Below are positions 27,237-35,971 of a stretch of DNA of 64,000 bases, piece after piece. The stretch is from assembly GCA_963674835.2 (NCBI GenBank), contig CAXXKC010000003.1, forward strand, positions 62,001 to 126,000. Reading direction: 5' to 3'. A program made the translations under genes and the position numbers. The DNA is from G963674835 sp963674835. GTDB taxonomy: Bacteria > Planctomycetota > Planctomycetia > Pirellulales > Thermoguttaceae. Each line of letters begins with the position of its first letter. Position 1 is the first letter of the stretch. The notes below the pieces were generated by a model. It was given only the letters and a program-made list of their open reading frames with translations, searched no databases and was not told the DNA's origin.

Positions 27237-28494
27237 CAGGGCGATTGCGCCATATTGGGCAATCTGGTATGAATAGGGCAATGCGATTCGTTGGTTCTGC
27301 CATGTTGGTGCTGGCGGACGGATCGTGGTCGCCTTGGAAGTCTGCCATGCCCAAACGAGCCTCTGCCCGTATTCAGGAGCATTTTGAAGAACTCACCGAT
27401 CCACGCCGACGTAAAGTTACGCACCCGCTGATCAACATTGTCACGATCGCCATCTGCGCCGTGATCTGCGGCGCGGATGATTTCGTTTCCATCGCCGAGT
27501 ATGGCCGCAAGAAGCGGAAGTGGCTGGCACGGTTCCTGGATCTCAGCAGCGGCATTCCATCCCATGACCGCTTCAATGCCGTTCTGGGCGCGATCAAGCC
27601 TGCCGAATTCGAGGCCTGCCTCTTGAGTTGGATCACCGCGTTGCATGAAATCACCGACGGCCAAGTGGTGGCCATCGACGGCAAGACTCTCCGCCGCAGC
27701 TTCGACGCTGCGACCAGCAAGTCGGCTATTCATATGGTCAGCGCCTGGGCCACCGCCAATCAGATCAGTCTGGGGCAAGTGGTCGTGGACGAGAAAAGCA
27801 ATGAGATCACGGCTATCCCGCAACTGCTGAGAATCCTGGAAATCTCGGGTTGTCTGGTGACCATCGATGCGATGGGCTGTCAGACGGAGATTGCCCAAGC
27901 GATCCTTGATGCCAAGGCCCATTACGTGTTGGCGGTCAAGGAGAACCAACGTACTTTGTACGACGGCATCGCGTGGCACTTCCTCTGCCAGCGGAACGCA
28001 GACTTTACCCGCGTGGCGGTCAGCCGGCATCAAACCGACGAGAAAGGGCACGGTCGCCAGGAGCGGCGGGTCTACTTCGTCTGCGAGGTTCCCAAGGATC
28101 TTCCCGACCGGAATCGCTGGCCGAAGTTGGCCGCCATCGGCATGGCGATCAGCGACACCGTGCGCGACGGCAAGGTGTGCTATGAAGAGCGTTACTACAT
28201 CCTGAGCAAGAAGCTCTCGGCGCGGCGATTTGCCGAGGCGGTCCGCAGCCACTGGTCGATCGAGAATCGTCTGCATTGGCAACTCGATGTGACGTTCCAG
28301 GAAGACCAATCCCGACTCCGCCGCGGACACGCCGACGCCAACTTCAGCATCCTCCGCCGTACAGCCTTGAGCCTACTGAAGAACAACCACACGTTGAAGG
28401 TCGGCGTGAAGAACAAACGGCTCGCCGCCGGTTGGGATGATTCCTATCTCGAACAAGTGCTCTTCGGACAGTGACTTATGGTGCAATCGCCCTG
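27237..28494 (+). mobile_element. ISAs1-family insertion sequence, complete (1258 bp)
   Basis: The left end CAGGGCGATTGCGCCATA and the inverted right end CAGGGCGATTGCACCATA match at 17 of 18 bases. Both ends are flanked by identical 10-base target duplications, and a full-length transposase lies inside. Intact duplications indicate a simple insertion with no later rearrangement at the ends, so this event is probably fairly recent. Confidence 0.92.
27347..28474 (+). CDS. ISAs1-family DDE transposase
   Basis: 375 residues from the ATG at 27347. The N-terminal HFEELTDPRRRKVTHPLINI and VICGADDF phrases are the ISAs1 signature. The DDE catalytic residues are the Asp in VVAIDGKTLRRS (about 110), the Asp in VTIDAMGCQ (about 173) and the Glu in SIENRLHWQLDV (about 305). 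The protein appears complete and has no frameshift, so the element may still be active. The frame is open upstream through the IS end into the SIR2 gene, so a 509-residue SIR2-transposase fusion could also be made from the SIR2 start at 26945. Confidence 0.92.
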   Translation: MPKRASARIQEHFEELTDPRRRKVTHPLINIVTIAICAVICGADDFVSIAEYGRKKRKWLARFLDLSSGIPSHDRFNAVLGAIKPAEFEACLLSWITALHEITDGQVVAIDGKTLRRSFDAATSKSAIHMVSAWATANQISLGQVVVDEKSNEITAIPQLLRILEISGCLVTIDAMGCQTEIAQAILDAKAHYVLAVKENQRTLYDGIAWHFLCQRNADFTRVAVSRHQTDEKGHGRQERRVYFVCEVPKDLPDRNRWPKLAAIGMAISDTVRDGKVCYEERYYILSKKLSARRFAEAVRSHWSIENRLHWQLDVTFQEDQSRLRRGHADANFSILRRTALSLLKNNHTLKVGVKNKRLAAGWDDSYLEQVLFGQ

Positions 28495-28504
28495 GTCCGT
28501 GCGA
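28495..28504. repeat. 10-bp target-site duplication, right copy
   Basis: GTCCGTGCGA directly follows the right IS end. Base 28504 is the first base of the SIR2 codon that is also split at the left end (27236), so precise excision would restore the frame. Confidence 0.92.
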
Positions 28505-29277
28505 CCTGGGGCATTGTGTCCTCAAAAGATGTCGAGTTCTACGAGCAACTTCTGGCCGGGACTGTACGCTTTCCACTTGCCGATATGTTCAGGTATCTCT
28601 TACGCACAACAGATGCTCACCTCCGAGTGGTAACCACCAACTATGACCGATTGGCCGAGTATGCAGCCAATTGCGCTGCTGCATACGCCTCGACGGGAGT
28701 AACCGCCGGATGGCTCCAGAGGTTCGCGGCAGCCTCGGTCAATGCAGAGCACCTACCCTCGCCCGTCTTCGAGGGGCTGGTCACTATTCTCAAGGTACAT
28801 GGCTCATTAGACTGGTTCCGTGATCTCACGGACAACGTCGTGGGTGTTCCCTTTGCTCAGAAGATTCCATCCGATATGCGGCCACTTGTCGTGACGCCGG
28901 GGGCCTCCAAGTACAGGGAGGTCCACAGGGAGCCATTCCGAACTGTGATGAGTGCTGCGGATACCGTTCTTCGCGAAGCGACATCCTTTGTCTGTGTCGG
29001 CTACGGGTTTAACGACGAGCATGTGCAGCCAGTACTCGTGAACCGCGTGCTAAAGAGTAATATTCCCTTACTCCTCGTTACGAGGGAGCTTACTCCACAT
29101 GCTCGCGATGCGTTTCTCGTTGAACCGCCGAAGCGATTTCTGTTTCTAGAAGAAGCGGCGCGGGGCACGAAGGCGTACACGCCGGATCATCCAGGCGGGG
29201 TCATTCTTGATGGCGTCTCGATCTGGCAGCTGCCTCGATTCATGGACTTGATCACTGCAGCGGGAAAGGAATAGCAG

Positions 29278-31029
29278 ATGGCGATCTTCGATTACCTGAC
29301 CGCGGATGCCATCGGCTCCGTGTACAGCGTTGATACGGGCACCGTTCTCGTAAGTGTCTCTGACCTCGACGCGCTACGCAAGATGCAGGTAAACCATCTT
29401 GTAGTGTTACGAAGTTCCCGCGCAGGGCAGCACTTGATCGGGCTTATCAACAAGATCATGCGGAGAGCTCTCATCGGCGTCAACGACAGCGAGGACGATG
29501 GTGACGATGCCCAAGACGAGCGTGCTGTAGTTGAAAACATCGTTCGAGTGACTCTAATCGGCACGCTACTCGATGCCGTTGGCACAAATCAGAATGTCTT
29601 TCGCCGGACGCTCGAAACCGTCCCTGAGATTGACGCTCCTTGCTTCATCTTGGGCGGAAACCGTCTCACGCAGTTCATGCGCGCCGTATCGAAGCAGATC
29701 GTCGAAGGTCAGGAACCACTTCGCCTAGGGAAGTACACGCTCGACGAGGATGCAGACGCTTGGATTGACGGAAACCGTTTCTTCCAGAGGCATGCCGTCG
29801 TTGTGGGTAGTACTGGTTCAGGTAAGTCATGGACAGTGGCTCGGATTCTTGAACAAGTGGCACGCCTTCCAAACGCAAGCGCTCTTCTGTTCGACATCCA
29901 CGGCGAGTACACGCCGCTCGATGGTGACGGCATTAGCCACCTCCGAGTCGCCGGCCCTGGTGACCTCGCAGCAGGCAGGAAACTGGTGGATGGCGTTCTC
30001 TTCCTGCCTTACTGGTTGCTCACCTACGAAGAAATGCTCGCGATGCTTATGGATCGAAGCGACCAGAATGCTCCGAACCAAGCGATGATCTTTAATCGCG
30101 AAGTCATCGCCGCCAAGCGGACCTATCTTGAAGCCAATAACAAGGAAGAATTGCTTGCAAATTTCACGATCGACAGCCCCATACCTTACAGTATCGACGA
30201 TGTTCTGACGAAGCTGGTCGAGTACGATACACAGATGGTGCCTGGGGCACGAGCCGGGCAAGATAAGCAGGGTCCATTCTTTGGAAAACTGACCCGCTTT
30301 GTCCAACGCTTGCAATCGAAGACAGCCGACCGCCGACTCGGCTTCCTTTTCAGTGCCGGTGAGGATGCCGTACGTTACGAGTGGATGCATGAACTAGCAA
30401 CAGTGCTTCTCGGAAGCACGATGATTCGGGAGGCTGGGGGCGTCAAGATTATCGATTTCTCCGAAGTCCCTTCCGACATCCTGCCATTGATTATCGGCCT
30501 AGTGGCTCGCGTCGTGTTTTCCGTCCAGCAATGGACAGAAAAGAAGAAGCAACATCCTGTTGCACTACTGTGTGATGAAGCACATCTCTACATCCCAGAG
30601 CGGCACGACCCCGGGGTGTCTGAAGAGGGTCTCAAGTCGTTCGAGCGGATCGCGAAGGAGGGCCGAAAGTACGGTGTGGGGATCACTGTTATCAGCCAGC
30701 GCCCTGCCGAGGTCAACCGTACTGTACTCAGTCAGTGCAACAACTTCGTGGCAATGCGCTTGACAAACGCAGAAGATCAAGCGGTCATCCGCCGTTTGAT
30801 GCCCGATACACTGGGCGGTTTCGCAGAATTGCTGCCCGTTTTGGATATAGGCGAGGCGCTCGTTGTCGGTGATGCTGCCATGTTGCCTAGCCGTATTCGT
30901 ATCGACAAGCCCACGAAGCGCCCGAGCAGCGCAACTGTCGATTTCTGGGACCGCTGGGCCGCGGACTGCGTTGAAGACGGCATATGCGCCGCAGTGGAGG
31001 CGTTACGGAGGCAGCAAGCGATTGGATGA
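29278..31029 (+). CDS. HerA-like ATPase of a SIR2-HerA defence pair
   Basis: 583 residues, starting three bases after the SIR2 stop with AAGGA at a good distance. An N-terminal barrel-like domain is followed by the HerA/FtsK-type motor. Walker A is VVGSTGSGKSWT (about 176-187), Walker B is LLCDEAHLYIPE (about 430), and the SQRPAEVNRTVLSQCNNF block (about 470) is the conserved motif before the arginine-containing region. HerA hexamers pair with nuclease or NADase partners. In this operon the partner is SIR2, as in known two-gene antiphage systems. The gene looks intact, though its partner is interrupted, so it may be expressed without function or only weakly because of the upstream IS. Confidence 0.88.
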   Translation: MAIFDYLTADAIGSVYSVDTGTVLVSVSDLDALRKMQVNHLVVLRSSRAGQHLIGLINKIMRRALIGVNDSEDDGDDAQDERAVVENIVRVTLIGTLLDAVGTNQNVFRRTLETVPEIDAPCFILGGNRLTQFMRAVSKQIVEGQEPLRLGKYTLDEDADAWIDGNRFFQRHAVVVGSTGSGKSWTVARILEQVARLPNASALLFDIHGEYTPLDGDGISHLRVAGPGDLAAGRKLVDGVLFLPYWLLTYEEMLAMLMDRSDQNAPNQAMIFNREVIAAKRTYLEANNKEELLANFTIDSPIPYSIDDVLTKLVEYDTQMVPGARAGQDKQGPFFGKLTRFVQRLQSKTADRRLGFLFSAGEDAVRYEWMHELATVLLGSTMIREAGGVKIIDFSEVPSDILPLIIGLVARVVFSVQQWTEKKKQHPVALLCDEAHLYIPERHDPGVSEEGLKSFERIAKEGRKYGVGITVISQRPAEVNRTVLSQCNNFVAMRLTNAEDQAVIRRLMPDTLGGFAELLPVLDIGEALVVGDAAMLPSRIRIDKPTKRPSSATVDFWDRWAADCVEDGICAAVEALRRQQAIG

Positions 31030-31110
31030 CACCCCCCCGCAGTGTCATCACAGCGTACTCCAATTGCCCCGGCCAGCCAGAAACCTCCCACTCCAGTTCT
31101 CCTAGCCGTG

Positions 31111-31126
31111 TCCAGTCGCCCCGACT
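31111..31126. repeat. Direct repeat, right copy (att-like)
   Basis: TCCAGTCGCCCCGACT is identical to the tRNA-Pro 3' end at 21209-21224. No other part of a tRNA is present here, so it is not a second tRNA gene. It lies 82 bases after the HerA stop. Confidence 0.85.
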
Positions 31127-31866
31127 CAGTAAGAACCGCTGTGAACAGAAGTTACAGCGAGCTTCTTTTGTGCTCTTTCTGTAAACCTGAAGCGTTGTAA
31201 AAGGACTTGTAAAGCTTTCGTCGGCTAATTGGCGGGGCAACTCGTCCTGAGATCTCGGCCGTGGCTTCAGCGACGATTCTCTGCGCGTGTGACACGGAGA
31301 TGTGATCTACCACCTATCGGTAGACTCGCCAGAAGCATAGTACTGCCCTCGTGACCACTGGCGGCCAGTCGTGACCATGAACACGCTTAGAGAACATCGC
31401 CAGAAAGATCGCTGGGGTGGTAGCGAGGGAGTTGGCGGTGGTGAGGACGACAGGAAGAAAACCGAAACACGAATGAAAGCGGGCAACACAACCTGGCATA
31501 TTGGTGCGGATGCTCGGGCAGTGGCTCGCTTGCTTCACCAGCCAATATGCCTCGGCTCAGGCTCGACGAAAGGGGGCGCCCCTTCCGCCGTCGCGTTGGT
31601 CTTCACCCTGCCCTGAGACCGATGCGGCGGTGGAGGCGGATAGGGGCTCAGCCCAAGCCCGTTCAAAGGCGGAAGATTACCATTCCAAGTGGACGAAACT
31701 TGGGGGCAAGGCCACTAACCCGCGGTGGCCGTAGAGCCACTTCACGGACGCTTGCCGGTGGTTGGGACGCCCTGCCCCATGGTAGAATCAACCGTTAGAT
31801 GGGCTCGGCTGGCCTTCGTGACCACCGCGTCCGTTAACGGTCACTTTCTGTACGTGAGGCTGAACG
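31127..31866. other. Intergenic stretch with no recognised gene
   Basis: 740 bases between the right att-like repeat and the next secreted protein. Several short frames overlap on both strands, but none has coding character, a start with a ribosome site, or a familiar motif. Confidence 0.5.
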
Positions 31867-33078
31867 ATGATGTCTTCCCGGTGCACGTTGGTCTTCTTCG
31901 CATCTTGGGCCATTCTCGTCTGCGGCGAGGCTGCCGCAAGTGCCAAGGGCCTTGCGCGACCGGACAACAATCTCAAGTGCGTGGACCTGTCCGACCTGAA
32001 GGGCCCTCTGCCTCTGAAGGTAGTGTCGACCAGGCTGATCCTGAGACAGACAGAAGACTGGGAGCACGGTTCTTGGGAGAACCCGAAATGGCCGGCGGGC
32101 AGGGACGACTCGCTGGGCTATCCCACCGTGGTGAGGAACGACCGTGGGCGGAACCCGGACGGGAAGTACTACCTCTACTATGCGCACCACGATCCTATGT
32201 CTGGAATCGGCTGCGCTGTCGCTGAGTCGATAGCCGGCCCCTACACGAAGTTGGCCGATCTGCCTGGATCCGATCGGAACAACAGCATGGTCCTTACCGT
32301 TCCCAACTACGACCCAGCCGGTCCCCATCCGAGAGATCCATCCCATTACAGCAGCCCGTGTGTGGTGTGGAACGAGGACGAACAGGTCTGGTTCATGTAC
32401 TTCCATTACTACAATCATTTCCATGAGGCATGGACAGCCGAGTCAAGTGTTCCGGGGGAAGGCTGGCAGATGACGGCGTTGGCGACCTGCCAAGACCTCT
32501 CGTCTCACAAGTGGACGATCTGGAAGGATTCGGCGATGGGCAAGGTGAGTGTCTGGGACATCGTCCCGGTGTTGCCGACCACAAACGAAGAGTGGATGAA
32601 AAGCCAGTCGTCCTACCATGCCATCCAGCGACTGCCGGACGGACGATGGCTCGCGCTCTTGCGCGGCACGCCGACGGAGTATCCGGGGCCTACCGTGGGC
32701 TTCGCCGCCTCTGGGGACGGCAGGAAGTGGAACTTCTTCCCGGAGAACCCGGTGATTGCTCGAGGCAAGCCGTGGACCGAGGATTCGAGAGAGTATCGCC
32801 CCGCCTTCATCGGCTATCTGGGCAAGAACGGGTCGGGGCAGGCCGAGTATCTGGTCGCTTGGGCCGAGCATTCGGAGCCTCAGGTGATATACAGCAGGAC
32901 AACAGACTTCAGGACCTTTCGGCGGGATTCCCGAGGATATGCCAAATGGCCGGGCGCGGATGGATTGACGAGCCCTTGGCGGGAAGGCGACAAGCTCTAT
33001 CTGTTCGCAGGGAAATATGTCCACGTCATCGCTCTGCCGATTTCCTCGCAGCCCGGACAACAGCCGGCTCAACCGTGA
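31867..33078 (+). CDS. Secreted five-bladed-propeller glycosidase-like protein (GH43-type)
   Basis: 403 residues with a signal peptide (CTLVFFASWAILVCGEAAA). The sequence alternates short beta blades with aromatic loops: GKYYLYYAHHD, SSPCVVWNEDEQVWFMYFHYY, YHAIQRLPDGRWLALL, REYRPAFIGYLG and GDKLYLFAGKYVHVI. This resembles GH43, GH117 or GH130-type five-bladed propellers, in which acidic residues near the blade starts act in catalysis. Specific family residues could not be assigned with confidence. It lies just outside the right att-like repeat and is not in an obvious operon. Confidence 0.5.
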   Translation: MMSSRCTLVFFASWAILVCGEAAASAKGLARPDNNLKCVDLSDLKGPLPLKVVSTRLILRQTEDWEHGSWENPKWPAGRDDSLGYPTVVRNDRGRNPDGKYYLYYAHHDPMSGIGCAVAESIAGPYTKLADLPGSDRNNSMVLTVPNYDPAGPHPRDPSHYSSPCVVWNEDEQVWFMYFHYYNHFHEAWTAESSVPGEGWQMTALATCQDLSSHKWTIWKDSAMGKVSVWDIVPVLPTTNEEWMKSQSSYHAIQRLPDGRWLALLRGTPTEYPGPTVGFAASGDGRKWNFFPENPVIARGKPWTEDSREYRPAFIGYLGKNGSGQAEYLVAWAEHSEPQVIYSRTTDFRTFRRDSRGYAKWPGADGLTSPWREGDKLYLFAGKYVHVIALPISSQPGQQPAQP

Positions 33079-33430
33079 CGCGGCGACCCGCGCACGTTAG
33101 CCAACACGTTGGCAGATGAAGGCGCGGGCGGGGATGCGAGCGGCTCTTTGGCCAAGCACGATGGCGCGACATCAGGTGGGGGATAGTGGGGAAGCCTTGC
33201 ACATCAATCGCCAGAACTTGCGTGCGTCCCGCTGGTAGAGGGGCAGCATGCCGTTTTCAGGCAGATGAGGACGTGAGCCAAGCACAGAGAATCCGCCTGG
33301 GCGCTAGACGCGAGGGGCGCGTGCGCTGTTAGAATGGCTGGACGAATGAGCCTGGATCGTCTCTAGGCTCGGCGCATACAGGAGATGTGGGCTGGAAGAA
33401 TCGGGACCGAGAACTTGTGAAAGGGTCTTC
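33079..33430. other. Intergenic stretch with no recognised gene
   Basis: 352 bases between two secreted-protein genes. It includes a tight hairpin GCCAAC-AC-GTTGGC near 33100, just after the upstream gene, which is too short in its loop and lacks a T tract to be called a terminator. Confidence 0.45.
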
Positions 33431-33433
33431 GTG

Positions 33434-34981
33434 ATGCATCGACGTGATTTTCTCAAGTCGGGCGTTCAGGCGACCGTGGCGGGGACCGCGCTTTCGGTTT
33501 CCGCGGGACCTGGCGCGGCAGTTGGCGGCGAATCGCGTGTCTGTCCTTCGGGCCATGCCCCCGCCATCCTGGCCGACTATACGGCCGAAGACCACCGGCG
33601 GCGTCTTCAGAACACCGGTTTCTGCCAGCGCATGATTCGTTCATGTATGCGCAAGCACCTGGTAACGAACTATCTTCCCGGGCAGTGTGCGTACAACCTG
33701 TGCGAGTATCCCTGCCGCGAGCGTTGGACTCCTGGGGAACAGGACGAACAGATCCTGGATCGGCTGAAGGAGCATGGCATCCAGTTGATTCAAGTGATGG
33801 ACGACTGGAATGACCAGATGGGGCTTTTTGGCGGCCATAAGCTCGACGCGATGAACCCGGAGGGATTCCGCCGCTTTGTCGCGATGGTCCACGAGCGTGG
33901 GATGAAGATTTTGGCGTACATTTCGAGCGGCTACTTCACCCGGACCGACCCGCATTTCCGCGAGGAATGGTGTCGCCGGGGACATCTGTTTCACGGGGGC
34001 TACTGGAACATGGGGCGATGCTCGCCGGCGAGCCCGGGCTGGCGTGCGTATTTGCTGCCTAATGTGGTGCGCATTCTCGATACGTATGACGTCGACGGTC
34101 TCTACAACGACTGGGGTTACATTTCGAACAGGCGGAAGGGGCTCAGTGGTCCGTTGGCCAAGGACGAGGTGGCCGCATTCGAGGAAACTGCCGAATACGA
34201 CGGGGCTTTGGCCGATCTCGTGCAGCTCATTTACGATGAAGTGAAACGCCGCGGCGGCATCCTCAAGTTTCACTGCGACATGACTCTCCGGCCTAGCGTG
34301 GGCGATGCCAAGGTGTACGACTATCTCTGGGTCGGCGAGGGAGTGAAGAACATCAATGCACTTCGCGAGGAAACGAAGAACCACCCGCCCTACGTCGTAC
34401 CTTGCACGCAATTCCCGTACATCAAGCTTGTCAGCGGCGACGAGCCGTACGTTCATTCGATCCCTTACATGCAGTTCCCGCTGCTGGAAGGCGGACGACC
34501 CTATACGGGCGAACGGGCCGTGATTCCGGGCGTCGCCTATGCGCCGGATCGGGACGATAAGAAGCCAGTGGATGACATGACCGACTGGTTTCGTCGTAAC
34601 GAGGCGAAGTGGGAGTACTACCAAGCGCATCCGAACGGTCCGTATATGTACAGCGAGTGGGGGCCGGTTCCGCCGCAGGCCGACTACCAGGAAAGACACG
34701 CTCGTTGGCTCAAGCGCTATATGCCACTGGTCGAGGCGGGAACCCGGGCGTGGCTCGAAATCGGCGAGAGTGGCCTATTCAAGGCTCCCCTTCCCGCAGG
34801 CGTTGTGGCGTCGGCATTCGCGAACCGAGACATGTATCTGGTGTTGGCGAACTACGGCAAAGCCGCTGTCGAAATCACAACGGTCGAGAAGTTCGTTTCT
34901 CTTGGCGAGAAGATCGGAGAGCCAGCGGTACAGTGGAGCCTTGCCCCGGGAACGCTGCAAATCCTCCGGCGCGTGGTGTGA
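33434..34981 (+). CDS. Twin-arginine-exported TIM-barrel protein of unknown function
   Basis: 515 residues from the ATG at 33434; a GTG three bases upstream is also in frame. The N-terminus HRRDFLKSG followed by a hydrophobic stretch is a twin-arginine signal, so it is exported folded. The middle resembles an alpha-amylase-like or GH-clan-D barrel: GIQLIQVMDDWND, AMVHERGMKILAYISSGY, YDVDGLYNDWGYISN and GGILKFHCDMTLRP read as successive barrel strands with acidic residues at strand ends. A beta-sandwich occupies the C-terminus (about 450-515). The substrate cannot be inferred. Confidence 0.6.
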   Translation: MHRRDFLKSGVQATVAGTALSVSAGPGAAVGGESRVCPSGHAPAILADYTAEDHRRRLQNTGFCQRMIRSCMRKHLVTNYLPGQCAYNLCEYPCRERWTPGEQDEQILDRLKEHGIQLIQVMDDWNDQMGLFGGHKLDAMNPEGFRRFVAMVHERGMKILAYISSGYFTRTDPHFREEWCRRGHLFHGGYWNMGRCSPASPGWRAYLLPNVVRILDTYDVDGLYNDWGYISNRRKGLSGPLAKDEVAAFEETAEYDGALADLVQLIYDEVKRRGGILKFHCDMTLRPSVGDAKVYDYLWVGEGVKNINALREETKNHPPYVVPCTQFPYIKLVSGDEPYVHSIPYMQFPLLEGGRPYTGERAVIPGVAYAPDRDDKKPVDDMTDWFRRNEAKWEYYQAHPNGPYMYSEWGPVPPQADYQERHARWLKRYMPLVEAGTRAWLEIGESGLFKAPLPAGVVASAFANRDMYLVLANYGKAAVEITTVEKFVSLGEKIGEPAVQWSLAPGTLQILRRVV

Positions 34982-35110
34982 CGATACCGTGCGGAATGAG
35001 AATGCAACGTTCCATGGACCAGTCCTATCTCTTCCTCCGGCGGTGATGTCGCTGCAAAGCTGGGCTTGCCCCCTTCGGCTGCCCCAGTCGTCTGAAAGAA
35101 TCGCATTTGG

Positions 35111-35218
35111 GCCAGGACGCATTCGATGTGGCGTCGTAGGAGTAGGCTCAACCGTAGTTCGGCGCCTGCGGCTTCGGTCGGGGCGGCGTCGGGTGAGTGA
35201 GCCGTTGGGCAAACTGGA
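35111..35218. repeat. Intergenic repeat, copy A, with conserved hairpin
   Basis: About 108 bases homologous to 36790-36898; both copies begin with GCCAGGACGC and continue with CGATGTGG. Each contains a hairpin near its end. Here CGGCGCC (35160-35166) pairs with GGCGTCG (35185-35191) with one wobble. GCTCAAC at 35147 and GTTGGGC near the end also pair, with one wobble, which is a form reminiscent of integron attC ends. The small gene at 35219 starts immediately after it. Confidence 0.6.
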
Positions 35219-35581
35219 ATGATGATTATGGATATGGCCGATCCGGCAAGCTGGCGATGCCCGACGGGTTGGCATGCGGATTGGGATGGTGAATGGGAGT
35301 TTGACCGGCTGAGAGAGCTGGGTGTCGCGTTCCTTGGGCATTCGGAAGAAAACCGTGTCCGACTCGACATCGTGGAGGTTGGCTACGTTCGAGTGATGTT
35401 CTTTCGAGGGGCACAAAGACTCGGTACCGCTTACGTCAATCGAGAGTCTCGCGATTCGCCCCGCGCAATCTATCAACTCAACATCGGAACTGATGACACG
35501 GAACACACGGTCAAGTCGGTGGGCGAAGGTGTGCGTTTGCTCATGGAAGCCCGTAATGCCTGGGAGCCTGATGACGACTGA
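35219..35581 (+). CDS. Small hypothetical protein
   Basis: 120 residues from an ATG, with several in-frame ATGs within the first six codons, so the start is uncertain by a few residues. The sequence is soluble and mixed alpha/beta (WEFDRLRELGVAFLGHSEEN, VEVGYVRVMFF) with an acidic C-terminus. No family was recognised. It is the first of four small plus-strand genes, and it directly follows the repeat. Confidence 0.55.
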   Translation: MMIMDMADPASWRCPTGWHADWDGEWEFDRLRELGVAFLGHSEENRVRLDIVEVGYVRVMFFRGAQRLGTAYVNRESRDSPRAIYQLNIGTDDTEHTVKSVGEGVRLLMEARNAWEPDDD

Positions 35582-35647
35582 ATTGGCCAACAAGCTGTGG
35601 TCGCGACACTGCTTCGCGGCCGGCGCGGATGCTGGAGATCATGTCGA

Positions 35648-35971
35648 ATGAACCCTGGACGCACCTGTACCATATGCTTTCTCGCTGTCGTTCTTCTCGG
35701 CGTTGGGTTCGTCGTGATTGGTGTGTTTGTAATCCCGGTTCTTCCGCACTTCCAACTCGATGTCGTGCTATCGCCCACACAGCTCGCAGACCCCCGCGTG
35801 CGTGACGCGACACTCGCGGTGCTGGAGCGAGCCAACGGGAACCAGTGGCTCATGTGGACGGTTGCGGGCGTGGTGCTGTGTCTTGTCGGGGTGACCGGCA
35901 TGCACGCGTCGCTGCGAAGGCAGATGTGCTCAAGGACGCCTCCCCCGACAGAAGGCACGTCGCCAAAGTAG
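35648..35971 (+). CDS. Small membrane protein, two predicted transmembrane segments
   Basis: 107 residues from the ATG at 35648. One hydrophobic segment lies near the N-terminus (CICFLAVVLLGVGFVVIGVF) and one near residue 80 (LMWTVAGVVLCLVGVTGM). No recognisable family. A longer in-frame start at 35597 adds a basic stretch that looks spurious. Confidence 0.5.
   Translation: MNPGRTCTICFLAVVLLGVGFVVIGVFVIPVLPHFQLDVVLSPTQLADPRVRDATLAVLERANGNQWLMWTVAGVVLCLVGVTGMHASLRRQMCSRTPPPTEGTSPK

Larger units (their letters stand above)
26945..29274 (+). pseudogene. SIR2-domain gene of a SIR2-HerA defence pair, interrupted by an ISAs1 element
   Basis: The two parts are 26945-27236 and 28505-29274. Removing the IS and one target copy restores an uninterrupted 353-codon frame with the junction codon ACC. 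The rebuilt protein has the nucleotide-binding start VVVLGTGATIPHGLPSM (residues 30-46), VTTNYDRLAEYA near 140, the catalytic-His segment LKVHGSLDWF near 195, and VGYGFNDEHVQPVL near 262, which is the SIR2_2 pattern. In SIR2-HerA systems the SIR2 protein degrades NAD+ upon phage infection in complex with HerA. The downstream part is still readable from a GTG at 28471 but lacks the N-terminal NAD-binding segment, so the system is probably inactive. Confidence 0.8.
21209..31126. mobile_element. Putative genomic island at the 3' end of tRNA-Pro
   Basis: The interval is bounded by perfect 16-base direct repeats, one of them the 3' end of the tRNA gene, as expected for site-specific integration into a tRNA. 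Its content fits an accessory region: transposase genes, two broken genes, and a SIR2-HerA pair in visibly more AT-rich DNA. No integrase gene is found between the repeats, so it would be a remnant, a passively mobilised island, or one whose integrase was lost. Confidence 0.55.

Noticed and set aside
31111..31126. A second tRNA-Pro gene at the right repeat
   Set aside because: Only the 16 bases matching the tRNA 3' end are present. No anticodon or D arm precedes them.
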